From Lycorma delicatula (lineage: Eukaryota; Arthropoda; Insecta; Hemiptera; Fulgoridae), in contig NC_134458.1 of NCBI RefSeq assembly GCF_047948215.1, positions 85,267,260-85,331,259 of the forward strand: DNA of 64,000 nucleotides, given 5' to 3'. The position numbers and the translations under genes are program-made. The notes below the pieces were generated by a model. That model saw only the letters and a list, made by a program, of their open reading frames with translations, searched no databases and was not told the origin of the DNA. Every line of letters starts with the position of its first letter. The stretch's first letter is position 1. This document shows positions 10,683 through 22,282 of the stretch, one piece after another.

Positions 10683-11139
10683 CAAAGATTTTTAAACCTT
10701 TTTCTAATAACCTAGGAGATTACTAGGGTCATTCGGCTTAAGGATTGTATATTTTACAAGTATAAAGAAAGAATTAAAGAAAAAAAAAGATTTGTTATAG
10801 TAAATGTTATCGATAATATCTGGTAAAAGTACGGAGTGTTTCAGTTAAACAGTGTCTTCACGTACACCGCCTCCGATTACTGAATAACTTAAAAATACCT
10901 ATAGTGTAACAGTTCTAAATTTAAACTTCTAGGTAAGTTTTTACTAATTATTACCTTGTCTTTCACCCTTCCAACACGTTTTCGGATAGATTTCAGGTTC
11001 ATACAGCCCTTGCTTTCCACCATCTTCTTTTCACAACTGAAAAAAAACATTCAAAACCGCTTTAATATTCCTTACACCAACTAAACTAAAAAAAAGGGAA
11101 CGTTCCATACATGCAGAATAAAAAAAAAATATATTTAAC
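10683..11139 (+). repeat. Spacer 9 (alpha)
   Basis: Core alpha consensus, opening an 11-monomer long unit. Confidence 0.94.
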
Positions 11140-12881
11140 CAGGGTCGGCACTGCAGATGTAACAGTGCTCTCTCTACCTTACAGCCTCACGTGTAGCTTT
11201 TGAACCCCTTCTTTCAATAAACAGACCAAAAAAAAACAAAACATCTCAACAACATCAAAATATCACACTGCTGGAACTGTGGAGTGCACAGTTCCATACT
11301 AGGGTCGGCACCGCCGAAGTAACAGTGCTCTCTCTTCTTACAGCCTCACGTGTGGCTTCCGAACCCCTTCTTTCAATAAACAGACCAAAAAAAACAAAAC
11401 ATCTGAACAACATCAAAATAACACACTGCTGGAACTGTAGAGGGCACAGTTCTATACCAGGATCGGCACTGCAGAAGTAACAGTGCTCTCTCTACCTTAC
11501 AGCCTCACGTATATCTTCCGAACCCCTTCTTTCAATAAACAGACCAAAAAAACAAAACATCTGAACAACATCAAAATATCACACTGTTGGAACTGTGGAG
11601 TGCACAGTTCCATACCAGGGTCGGCACTGCCGAAGTAACAGTGCTCTCTCTTCTTACAGCCTCACGTGTGGCTTCCGAACCCCTTCTTTCAATAAACAGA
11701 CCAAAAAAAAACAAAACATCTGAACAACATCAAAATAACACACTGCTGGAACTGTGGAGGGCACAGTTCTATACCAGGATCGGCACTGCAGAAGTAACAG
11801 TGCTCTCTCTACCTTACAGCCTCACGTATATCTTCCGAACCCCTTCTTTCAATAAACAGACCAAAAAAACAAAACAGCTGAACAATATCAAAATCTCACA
11901 CTGCTGGAACTGTGGAGTGCACAGTTCCATACTAGGGTCGGCACTGCCGAAGTAACAGTGCTCTCTCTTCTTACAGCCTCACGTGTGGCTTCCGAACCCC
12001 TTCTTTCAATAAACAGACCAAAAAAAACAAAACATCTGAACAACATCAAAATAACACACTGCTGGAACTGTGGAGGGCACAGTTCTATACCAGGATCGGC
12101 ACTGCAGAAGTAACAGTGCTCTCTCTATCTTACAACCTCACGTGTAGCTTCCGAACACCTTCTTTCAATAAACAGACCAAAAAAACAAAACATCTGAACA
12201 ACATCAAAATATCACACTGTTGGAACTGTGGAGGGCACAGTTCCATACCAGGGTCGGCACTGCCGAAGTAACAGTGCTCTCTCTTCTTACAGCTTAACGT
12301 GTGGCTTCCGAACCCCTTCTTTCAATAAACAGACCAAAAAAAACAAAACATCTGAACAACATCAAAATAACACACTGTTGGAACTGTGGAGGGCACAGTT
12401 CTATACCAGGATCGGCACTGCAGAAGTAACAGTGCTCTCTCTACCTTACAGCCTCACGTATATCTTCCGAACCCCTTCTTTCAATAAACAGACCAAAAAA
12501 AAACAAAACATCTGAACAACATCTAAATATCACACTGCTGGAACTGTGGAGTGCACAGTTCCATACTAGGGTCGGCACTGCCGAAGTAACAGTGCTCTCT
12601 CTTCTTACAGCCTCACGTGTGGCTTCCGAACCCCTTCTTTCAATAAACAGACCAAAAAAACAAAACATCTGAACAACATCAAAATATCACACTGTTGGAA
12701 CTGTGGAGGGCACAGTTCCATACCAGGGTCGGCACTGCCGAAGTAACAGTGCTCTCTCTTCTTACAGCCTCACGTGTGGCTTCCGAACCCCTTCTTTCAA
12801 TAAACAGACCAAAAAAAAACAAAACATCTGAACAACATGAAAATAACACACTGCTGGAACTGTGACGTGCACAGTTCCATA
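11140..12881 (+). repeat. Monomer array, 11 copies (long-unit form)
   Basis: Order F-G-Y-G-Y-G-N-K2-Y-G-G. Markers are CATCTCAACAAC after F, CACCGCCGAAG before the first G, GTAGAGGGC in a hairpin loop flank, CAGCTGAACAAT after the second Y, and CGAACACCTT in N. Confidence 0.94.
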
Positions 12882-13005
12882 CAAAGATTTTTAAACCTTT
12901 TTCTAATAACCTAGGAGATTACTAGGGTCATTCGGCTTAAGGATTGTATATTTTACAACAATAAAGAAAGAATTAAAGAAAAAAAAAGATTTGTTATAGT
13001 AAATG

Positions 13006-13015
13006 TTATCGATAA
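13006..13015. promoter_or_regulatory. TTATCGATAA palindrome in the spacer (representative)
   Basis: A perfect 10-bp palindrome containing TATCGATA, the core of the Drosophila DNA-replication-related element bound by DREF and overlapping BEAF-32 sites. I found it intact in every spacer I checked, including the diverged inverted ones. Confidence 0.45.
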
Positions 13016-13153
13016 TATCTGGTAAAAGTACGGAGTGTTTCAATTAAACAGTGTCTTCACGTACACCGCCTCCGATTACTGAATAACTTAAAAATACCTA
13101 TAGTGTAACAGTTCTAAATTTAAACTTCTAGGTAAGTTTTTACTAATTATTAC

Positions 13154-13235
13154 CTTGTCTTTCACCCTTCCAACACGTTTTCGGATAGATTTCAGGTTCA
13201 TACAGCCCTTGCTTTCCACCATCTTCTTTTCACAA
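13154..13235 (-). other. Exon-like stretch on the minus strand of the spacer (representative)
   Basis: On the minus strand a T-rich tract ends TTTTTTTTCAG, followed by 82 nt and then GTAATAATTAG, giving a GT-AG bounded candidate internal exon. One frame is open: 27 codons with MVESKGCMNLK followed by a basic segment (KSIRKRVGRVK). I do not recognise the protein. It occurs in all spacers, so it was either captured once from a host gene or arose by chance. Changes among copies are mostly amino-acid-altering and three copies are frameshifted, which argues against a maintained protein. Confidence 0.3.
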
Positions 13236-13295
13236 CTGAAAAAAAACATTCAAAACCGCTTTAATATTCCTTACACCAACTAAACTAAAAAAAAG

Positions 13296-13305
13296 GGAAC
13301 GTTCC
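13296..13305. other. GGAACGTTCC palindrome near the right end of the spacer (representative)
   Basis: A perfect 10-bp palindrome followed by ATAC. The monomer has the same outer sequence, GGAAC ... GTTCCATAC, with 13 more bases between. It may be a collapsed copy of the monomer hairpin. Spacer 6 has it mutated to GTAACGTTCC. Confidence 0.5.
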
Positions 13306-13338
13306 ATACATGCAGAATAAAAAAAAAATATATTTAAC

Positions 13339-14449
13339 CAGGGTCGGCACTGCAGATGTAACAGTGCTCTCTCTACCTTACAGCCTCACGTGTAGCTTTT
13401 GAACCCCTTCTTTCAATAAACAGACCAAAAAAAAAACAAAACATCTGAACAACATCAAAATATCACACTGCTGGAACTGTGGAGTGCACAGTTCCATACC
13501 AGGGTCGGCACTGCCGAAGTAACAGTGCTCTCTCTTCTGACAGCCTCACGTGTGTCTTCCGAACCCCTTCTTTCAATAAACAGACCAAAAAAAAACAAAA
13601 CATCTGAACAACATCAAAATAACACACTGCTGGAACTGTGGAGGGCACAGTTCTATACCAGGATCGGCACTGCAGAAGTAACAGTGCTCTCTCTACCTTA
13701 CAGCCTCACGTATATCTTCCGAACCCCTTCTTTCAATAAACAGACCAAAAAAACAAAACAGCTGAACAATATCAAAATCTCACACTGCTGGAACTGTGGA
13801 GTGCACAGTTCCATACTAGGGTCGGCACTGCCGAAGTAACAGTGCTCTCTCTTCTTACAGCCTCACGTGTGGCTTCCGAACCCCTTCTTTCAATAAACAG
13901 ACCAAAAAAAAACAAAACATCTGAACAACATCAAAATAACACACTGCTGGAACTGTGGAGGGCACAGTTCTATACCAGCGTCGGCACTGCCGAAGTAACA
14001 GTGCTCTCTCTTCTTACAGCTTAACGTGTGGCTTCCGAACCCCTTCTTTCAATAAACAGACCAAACAAAAACAAAACATCTGAACAACATCTAAATATCA
14101 CACTGCTGGAACTGTGGAGGGCACAGTTCCATACTAGGGTCGGCACTGCCGAAGTAACAGTGCTCTCTCTTCTTACAGCCTCACGTGTGGCTTCCGAACC
14201 CCTTCTTTCAATAAACAGACCAAAAAAACAAAACATCTGAACAACATCAAAATATCACACTGTTGGAACTTTGGAGGGCACAGTTCCATACCAGGGTCGG
14301 CACTGCCGAAGTAACAGTGCTCTCTCTTCTTACAGCCTCACGTGTGGCTTCCGAACCCCTTCTTTCAATAAACAGACCAAAAAAAAACAAAACATCTGAA
14401 CAACATCAAAATATCACCCTGCTGGAACTGTGAAGTGCACAGTTCCATA
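13339..14449 (+). repeat. Monomer array, 7 copies (short-unit form)
   Basis: Order F-T-Y-G-K-G-G. The K copy is preceded by ATACCAGCGTCGG, the marker of the short unit. One G has GGAACTTTGG in the hairpin arm. Confidence 0.94.
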
Positions 14450-14906
14450 CAAAGATTTTTAAACCTTTTTCTAATAACCTAGGAGATTACTAGGGTCATT
14501 CGGCTTAAGGATTGTATATTTTACAAGTATAAAGAAAGAATTAAAGAAAAAAAAAGATTTGTTATAGTAAATGTTATCGATAATATCTGGTAAAAGTACG
14601 GAGTGTTTCAGTTAAACAGTGTCTTCACGTACACCGCCTCCGATTACTGAATAACTTAAAAATACCTATAGTGTAACAGTTCTAAATTTAAACTTCTAGG
14701 TAAGTTTTTACTAATTATTACCTTGTCTTTCACCCTTCCAACACGTTTTCGGATAGATTTCAGGTTCATACAGCCCTTGCTTTCCACCATCTTCTTTTCA
14801 CAACTGAAAAAAAACATTCAAAACCGCTTTAATATTCCTTACACCAACTAAACTAAAAAAAAGGGAACGTTCCATACATGCAGAATAAAAAAAAAATATA
14901 TTTAAC
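14450..14906 (+). repeat. Spacer 11 (alpha)
   Basis: Core alpha copy, preceded by CTGTGAAGTGCACAG, opening a 10-monomer long unit. Confidence 0.94.
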
Positions 14907-16489
14907 CAGGGTCGGCACTGCAGATGTAACAGTGCTCTCTCTACCTTACAGCCTCACGTGTAGCTTTTGAACCCCTTCTTTCAATAAACAGACCAAAAAA
15001 AAACAAAACATCTGAACAACATCAAAATATCACACTGCTGGAACTGTGGAGTGCACAGTTCCATACTAGGGTCGGCACCGCCGAAGTAACAGTGCTCTCT
15101 CTTCTTACAGCCTCACGTGTGGCTTCCGAACCCCTTCTTTCAATAAACAGACCAAAAAAAACAAAACATCTGAACAACATCAAAATAACACACTGCTGGA
15201 ACTGTAGAGGGCACAGTTCTATACCAGGATCGGCACTGCAGAAGTAACAGTGCTCTCTCTACCTTACAGCCTCACGTATATCTTCCGAACCCCTTCTTTC
15301 AATAAACAGACCAAAAAAACAAAACATCTGAACAACATCAAAATATCACACTGTTGGAACTGTGGAGTGCACAGTTCCATACCAGGGTCGGCACTGCCAA
15401 AGTAACAGTGCTCTCTCTTCTTACAGCCTCACGTGTGGCTTCCGAACCCCTTCTTTCAATAAACAGACCAAAAAAAAACAAAACATCTGAACAACATCAA
15501 AATAACACACTGCTGGAACTGTGGAGGGCACAGTTCTATACCAGGATCGGCACTGCAGAAGTAACAGTGCTCTCTCTACCTTACAGCCTCACGTATATCT
15601 TCCGAACCCCTTCTTTCAATAAACAGACCAAAAAAACAAAACATCTGAACAATATCAAAATCTCACACTGCTGGAACTGTGGAGTGCACAGTTCCATACT
15701 AGGGTCGGCACTGCCGAAGTAACAGTGCTCTCTCTTCTTACAGCCTCACGTGTGGCTTCCGAACCCCTTCTTTCAATAAACAGACCAAAAAAAAACAAAA
15801 CATCTGAACAACATCAAAATAACACACTGCTGGAACTGTGGAGGGCACAGTTCTATACCAGGATCGGCACTGCAGAAGTAACAGTGCTCTCTCTATCTTA
15901 CAACCTCACGTGTAGCTTCCGAACACCTTCTTTCAATAAACAGACCAAAAAAACAAAACATCTGAACAACATCAAAATATCACACTGTTGGAACTGTGGA
16001 GGGCACAGTTCCATACCAGGGTCGGCACTGCCGAAGTAACAGTGCTCTCTCTTCTTACAGCTTAACGTATATCTTCCGAACCCCTTCTTTCAATAAACAG
16101 ACCAAAAAAAACAAAACATCTGAACAACATCTAAATATCACACTGCTGGAACTGTGGAGTGCACAGTTCCATACTAGGGTCGGCACTGCCGAAGTAACAG
16201 TGCTCTCTCTTCTTACAGCCTCACGTGTGGCTTCCGAACCCCTTCTTTCAATAAACAGACCAAAAAAACAAAACATCTGAACAACATCAAAATATCACAC
16301 TGTTGGAACTGTGGAGGGCACAGTTCCATACCAGGGTCGGCACTGCCGAAGTAACAGTGCTCTCTCTTCTTACAGCCTCACGTGTGGCTTCCGAACCCCT
16401 TCTTTCAATAAACAGACCAAAAAAAAACAAAACATCTGAACAACATGAAAATAACACACTGCTGGAACTGTGACGTGCACAGTTCCATA
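14907..16489 (+). repeat. Monomer array, 10 copies (long unit, K2/Y fusion)
   Basis: Order F-G-Y-G-Y-G-N-K2/Y-G-G. The eighth copy reads CAGCTTAACGTATATC, joining a K2 left part to a Y right part. Other markers are CTGCCAAAG in the second G and CATCTGAACAAT after the second Y. Confidence 0.94.
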
Positions 16490-16947
16490 CAAAGATTTTT
16501 AAACCTTTTTCTAATAACCTAGGAGATTACTAGGGTCATTCGGCTTAAGGATTGTATATTTTACAACAATAAAGAAAGAATTAAAGAAAAAAAAAGATTT
16601 GTTATAGTAAATGTTATCGATAATATCTGGTAAAAGTACGGAGTGTTTCAATTAAACAGTGTCTTCACGTACACCGCCTCCGATTACTGAATAACTTAAA
16701 AATACCTATAGTGTAACAGTTCTAAATTTAAACTTCTAGGTAAGTTTTTACTAATTATTACCTTGTCTTTCACCCTTCCAACACGTTTTCGGATAGATTT
16801 CAGGTTCATACAGCCCTTGCTTTCCACCATCTTCTTTTCACAACTGAAAAAAAACATTCAAAACCGCTTTAATATTCCTTACACCAACTAAACTAAAAAA
16901 AAGGGAACGTTCCATACATGCAGAATAAAAAAAAATATATATTTAAC
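16490..16947 (+). repeat. Spacer 12 (beta, extra TA)
   Basis: The right end reads AAATATATATTTAAC, one TA longer than in spacer 10. The extra TA is shared only with spacers 20, 22 and 26, all closing a K2/Y-fusion unit. Confidence 0.94.
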
Positions 16948-18058
16948 CAGGGTCGGCACTGCAGATGTAACAGTGCTCTCTCTACCTTACAGCCTCACGT
17001 GTAGCTTTTGAACCCCTTCTTTCAATAAACAGACCAAAAAAAAAACAAAACATCTGAACAACATCAAAATATCACACTGCTGGAACTGTGGAGTGCACAG
17101 TTCCATACCAGGGTCGGCACTGCCGAAGTAACAGTGCTCTCTCTTCTGACAGCCTCACGTGTGTCTTCCGAACCCCTTCTTTCAATAAACAGACCAAAAA
17201 AAAACAAAACATCTGAACAACATCAAAATAACACACTGCTGGAACTGTGGAGGGCACAGTTCTATACCAGGATCGGCACTGCAGAAGTAACAGTGCTCTC
17301 TCTACCTTACAGCCTCACGTATATCTTCCGAACCCCTTCTTTCAATAAACAGACCAAAAAAACAAAACAGCTGAACAATATCAAAATCTCACACTGCTGG
17401 AACTGTGGAGTGCACAGTTCCATACTAGGGTCGGCACTGCCGAAGTAACAGTGCTCTCTCTTCTTACAGCCTCACGTGTGGCTTCCGAACCCCTTCTTTC
17501 AATAAACAGACCAAAAAAAAACAAAACATCTGAACAACATCAAAATAACACACTGCTGGAACTGTGGAGGGCACAGTTCTATACCAGCGTCGGCACTGCC
17601 GAAGTAACAGTGCTCTCTCTTCTTACAGCTTAACGTGTGGCTTCCGAACCCCTTCTTTCAATAAACAGACCAAACAAAAACAAAACATCTGAACAACATC
17701 TAAATATCACACTGCTGGAACTGTGGAGGGCACAGTTCCATACTAGGGTCGGCACTGCCGAAGTAACAGTGCTCTCTCTTCTTACAGCCTCACGTGTGGC
17801 TTCCGAACCCCTTCTTTCAATAAACAGACCAAAAAAACAAAACATCTGAACAACATCAAAATATCACACTGTTGGAACTTTGGAGGGCACAGTTCCATAC
17901 CAGGGTCGGCACTGCCGAAGTAACAGTGCTCTCTCTTCTTACAGCCTCACGTGTGGCTTCCGAACCCCTTCTTTCAATAAACAGACCAAAAAAAAACAAA
18001 ACATCTGAACAACATCAAAATATCACCCTGCTGGAACTGTGAAGTGCACAGTTCCATA
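16948..18058 (+). repeat. Monomer array, 7 copies (short-unit form)
   Basis: Order F-T-Y-G-K-G-G, matching the array at 13339 in all the markers I compared. Confidence 0.94.
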
Positions 18059-18515
18059 CAAAGATTTTTAAACCTTTTTCTAATAACCTAGGAGATTACT
18101 AGGGTCATTCGGCTTAAGGATTGTATATTTTACAAGTATAAAGAAAGAATTAAAGAAAAAAAAAGATTTGTTATAGTAAATGTTATCGATAATATCTGGT
18201 AAAAGTACGGAGTGTTTCAGTTAAACAGTGTCTTCACGTACACCGCCTCCGATTACTGAATAACTTAAAAATACCTATAGTGTAACAGTTCTAAATTTAA
18301 ACTTCTAGGTAAGTTTTTACTAATTATTACCTTGTCTTTCACCCTTCCAACACGTTTTCGGATAGATTTCAGGTTCATACAGCCCTTGCTTTCCACCATC
18401 TTCTTTTCACAACTGAAAAAAAACATTCAAAACCGCTTTAATATTCCTTACACCAACTAAACTAAAAAAAAGGGAACGTTCCATACATGCAGAATAAAAA
18501 AAAAATATATTTAAC
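18059..18515 (+). repeat. Spacer 13 (alpha)
   Basis: Core alpha copy opening the second 11-monomer long unit. Confidence 0.94.
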
Positions 18516-20257
18516 CAGGGTCGGCACTGCAGATGTAACAGTGCTCTCTCTACCTTACAGCCTCACGTGTAGCTTTTGAACCCCTTCTTTCAATAAACAG
18601 ACCAAAAAAAAACAAAACATCTCAACAACATCAAAATATCACACTGCTGGAACTGTGGAGTGCACAGTTCCATACTAGGGTCGGCACCGCCGAAGTAACA
18701 GTGCTCTCTCTTCTTACAGCCTCACGTGTGGCTTCCGAACCCCTTCTTTCAATAAACAGACCAAAAAAAACAAAACATCTGAACAACATCAAAATAACAC
18801 ACTGCTGGAACTGTAGAGGGCACAGTTCTATACCAGGATCGGCACTGCAGAAGTAACAGTGCTCTCTCTACCTTACAGCCTCACGTATATCTTCCGAACC
18901 CCTTCTTTCAATAAACAGACCAAAAAAACAAAACATCTGAACAACATCAAAATATCACACTGTTGGAACTGTGGAGTGCACAGTTCCATACCAGGGTCGG
19001 CACTGCCGAAGTAACAGTGCTCTCTCTTCTTACAGCCTCACGTGTGGCTTCCGAACCCCTTCTTTCAATAAACAGACCAAAAAAAAACAAAACATCTGAA
19101 CAACATCAAAATAACACACTGCTGGAACTGTGGAGGGCACAGTTCTATACCAGGATCGGCACTGCAGAAGTAACAGTGCTCTCTCTACCTTACAGCCTCA
19201 CGTATATCTTCCGAACCCCTTCTTTCAATAAACAGACCAAAAAAACAAAACAGCTGAACAATATCAAAATCTCACACTGCTGGAACTGTGGAGTGCACAG
19301 TTCCATACTAGGGTCGGCACTGCCGAAGTAACAGTGCTCTCTCTTCTTACAGCCTCACGTGTGGCTTCCGAACCCCTTCTTTCAATAAACAGACCAAAAA
19401 AAACAAAACATCTGAACAACATCAAAATAACACACTGCTGGAACTGTGGAGGGCACAGTTCTATACCAGGATCGGCACTGCAGAAGTAACAGTGCTCTCT
19501 CTATCTTACAACCTCACGTGTAGCTTCCGAACACCTTCTTTCAATAAACAGACCAAAAAAACAAAACATCTGAACAACATCAAAATATCACACTGTTGGA
19601 ACTGTGGAGGGCACAGTTCCATACCAGGGTCGGCACTGCCGAAGTAACAGTGCTCTCTCTTCTTACAGCTTAACGTGTGGCTTCCGAACCCCTTCTTTCA
19701 ATAAACAGACCAAAAAAAACAAAACATCTGAACAACATCAAAATAACACACTGTTGGAACTGTGGAGGGCACAGTTCTATACCAGGATCGGCACTGCAGA
19801 AGTAACAGTGCTCTCTCTACCTTACAGCCTCACGTATATCTTCCGAACCCCTTCTTTCAATAAACAGACCAAAAAAAAACAAAACATCTGAACAACATCT
19901 AAATATCACACTGCTGGAACTGTGGAGTGCACAGTTCCATACTAGGGTCGGCACTGCCGAAGTAACAGTGCTCTCTCTTCTTACAGCCTCACGTGTGGCT
20001 TCCGAACCCCTTCTTTCAATAAACAGACCAAAAAAACAAAACATCTGAACAACATCAAAATATCACACTGTTGGAACTGTGGAGGGCACAGTTCCATACC
20101 AGGGTCGGCACTGCCGAAGTAACAGTGCTCTCTCTTCTTACAGCCTCACGTGTGGCTTCCGAACCCCTTCTTTCAATAAACAGACCAAAAAAAAACAAAA
20201 CATCTGAACAACATGAAAATAACACACTGCTGGAACTGTGACGTGCACAGTTCCATA
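18516..20257 (+). repeat. Monomer array, 11 copies (long-unit form)
   Basis: Order F-G-Y-G-Y-G-N-K2-Y-G-G. It has the same markers as the array at 11140 (CATCTCAACAAC, CAGCTGAACAAT, GCCGAAG in the second G). Confidence 0.94.
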
Positions 20258-20714
20258 CAAAGATTTTTAAACCTTTTTCTAATAACCTAGGAGATTACTA
20301 GGGTCATTCGGCTTAAGGATTGTATATTTTACAACAATAAAGAAAGAATTAAAGAAAAAAAAAGATTTGTTATAGTAAATGTTATCGATAATATCTGGTA
20401 AAAGTACGGAGTGTTTCAATTAAACAGTGTCTTCACGTACACCGCCTCCGATTACTGAATAACTTAAAAATACCTATAGTGTAACAGTTCTAAATTTAAA
20501 CTTCTAGGTAAGTTTTTACTAATTATTACCTTGTCTTTCACCCTTCCAACACGTTTTCGGATAGATTTCAGGTTCATACAGCCCTTGCTTTCCACCATCT
20601 TCTTTTCACAACTGAAAAAAAACATTCAAAACCGCTTTAATATTCCTTACACCAACTAAACTAAAAAAAAGGGAACGTTCCATACATGCAGAATAAAAAA
20701 AAAATATATTTAAC
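20258..20714 (+). repeat. Spacer 14 (beta)
   Basis: Beta copy without the extra TA, as expected after an 11-monomer unit. Confidence 0.94.
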
Positions 20715-21825
20715 CAGGGTCGGCACTGCAGATGTAACAGTGCTCTCTCTACCTTACAGCCTCACGTGTAGCTTTTGAACCCCTTCTTTCAATAAACAGA
20801 CCAAAAAAAAAACAAAACATCTGAACAACATCAAAATATCACACTGCTGGAACTGTGGAGTGCACAGTTCCATACCAGGGTCGGCACTGCCGAAGTAACA
20901 GTGCTCTCTCTTCTGACAGCCTCACGTGTGTCTTCCGAACCCCTTCTTTCAATAAACAGACCAAAAAAAAACAAAACATCTGAACAACATCAAAATAACA
21001 CACTGCTGGAACTGTGGAGGGCACAGTTCTATACCAGGATCGGCACTGCAGAAGTAACAGTGCTCTCTCTACCTTACAGCCTCACGTATATCTTCCGAAC
21101 CCCTTCTTTCAATAAACAGACCAAAAAAACAAAACAGCTGAACAATATCAAAATCTCACACTGCTGGAACTGTGGAGTGCACAGTTCCATACTAGGGTCG
21201 GCACTGCCGAAGTAACAGTGCTCTCTCTTCTTACAGCCTCACGTGTGGCTTCCGAACCCCTTCTTTCAATAAACAGACCAAAAAAAAACAAAACATCTGA
21301 ACAACATCAAAATAACACACTGCTGGAACTGTGGAGGGCACAGTTCTATACCAGCGTCGGCACTGCCGAAGTAACAGTGCTCTCTCTTCTTACAGCTTAA
21401 CGTGTGGCTTCCGAACCCCTTCTTTCAATAAACAGACCAAACAAAAACAAAACATCTGAACAACATCTAAATATCACACTGCTGGAACTGTGGAGGGCAC
21501 AGTTCCATACTAGGGTCGGCACTGCCGAAGTAACAGTGCTCTCTCTTCTTACAGCCTCACGTGTGGCTTCCGAACCCCTTCTTTCAATAAACAGACCAAA
21601 AAAACAAAACATCTGAACAACATCAAAATATCACACTGTTGGAACTTTGGAGGGCACAGTTCCATACCAGGGTCGGCACTGCCGAAGTAACAGTGCTCTC
21701 TCTTCTTACAGCCTCACGTGTGGCTTCCGAACCCCTTCTTTCAATAAACAGACCAAAAAAAAACAAAACATCTGAACAACATCAAAATATCACCCTGCTG
21801 GAACTGTGAAGTGCACAGTTCCATA
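20715..21825 (+). repeat. Monomer array, 7 copies (short-unit form)
   Basis: Order F-T-Y-G-K-G-G. Its right edge is the boundary between the two 14,275-bp super-repeat copies. Confidence 0.94.
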
Positions 21826-22282
21826 CAAAGATTTTTAAACTTTTTTCTAATAAACTAGGAGATGACTACTGTCATTCGGCTTAAGGATTGTATATTTTAC
21901 AAGTATAAAGAAAGAATTAAGAGAAAAAAAAAATTTGTTATATTAAATGTTATCGATAATATCTGGTAAAAGTGCGGAGTGTTTCAGTTAAACAGTGTCT
22001 TCACGTACACCGCCTCCGATTACTGAATAACTTAAAAATACCTATAGTGTAACAGTTCTAAATTTAAACTTCTAGGTAAGTTTTTACTAATTATTACCTT
22101 GTCTTTCACCCTTCCAACACGTTTTCGGATAGATTTCAGGTTCATACAGCCCTTGCTTTCCACCATCTTCTTTTCACAACTGAAAAAAAACATTCAAAAC
22201 CGCTTTAATATTCCTTACACCAACTAAACTAAAAAAAAGGGAACGTTCCATACATGCAGAATAAAAAAAAAATATATTTAAC
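21826..22282 (+). repeat. Spacer 15 (hybrid type, copy of spacer 7)
   Basis: It carries the same private set as spacer 7: ACTAGGAGATGACTACTGTC, TTAAGAGAAAA, AAAAGTGCGG and GCAGCTGTAACAG just downstream. Confidence 0.94.

Larger units (their letters stand above)
12882..13338 (+). repeat. Spacer 10 (beta)
   Basis: Beta markers ACAACAATAAAG and TTTCAATTAAAC. The preceding hairpin reads CTGTGACGTGCACAG. This copy is used below for representative motif positions. Confidence 0.95.
7551..21825 (+). repeat. 14,275-bp super-repeat, copy 1
   Basis: Eight consecutive spacer-plus-array units (intervals 1564, 1568, 2199, 1568, 2040, 1569, 2199, 1568 bp) sum to 14,275 bp. The next copy begins immediately after with the same unusual spacer. 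Private variants recur at an offset of exactly 14,275: CATCTATATATC near 8755, CAGGTGCATAC near 9428 and CACGTATTTCTTCC near 9943. Confidence 0.92.

Noticed and set aside
12882..13338. Spacer as a DNA transposon with terminal inverted repeats
   Set aside because: Its ends (ACAAAGATTTTT and TATATTTAAC) are not inverted repeats, at most AC is duplicated at the target, and all copies share one site.
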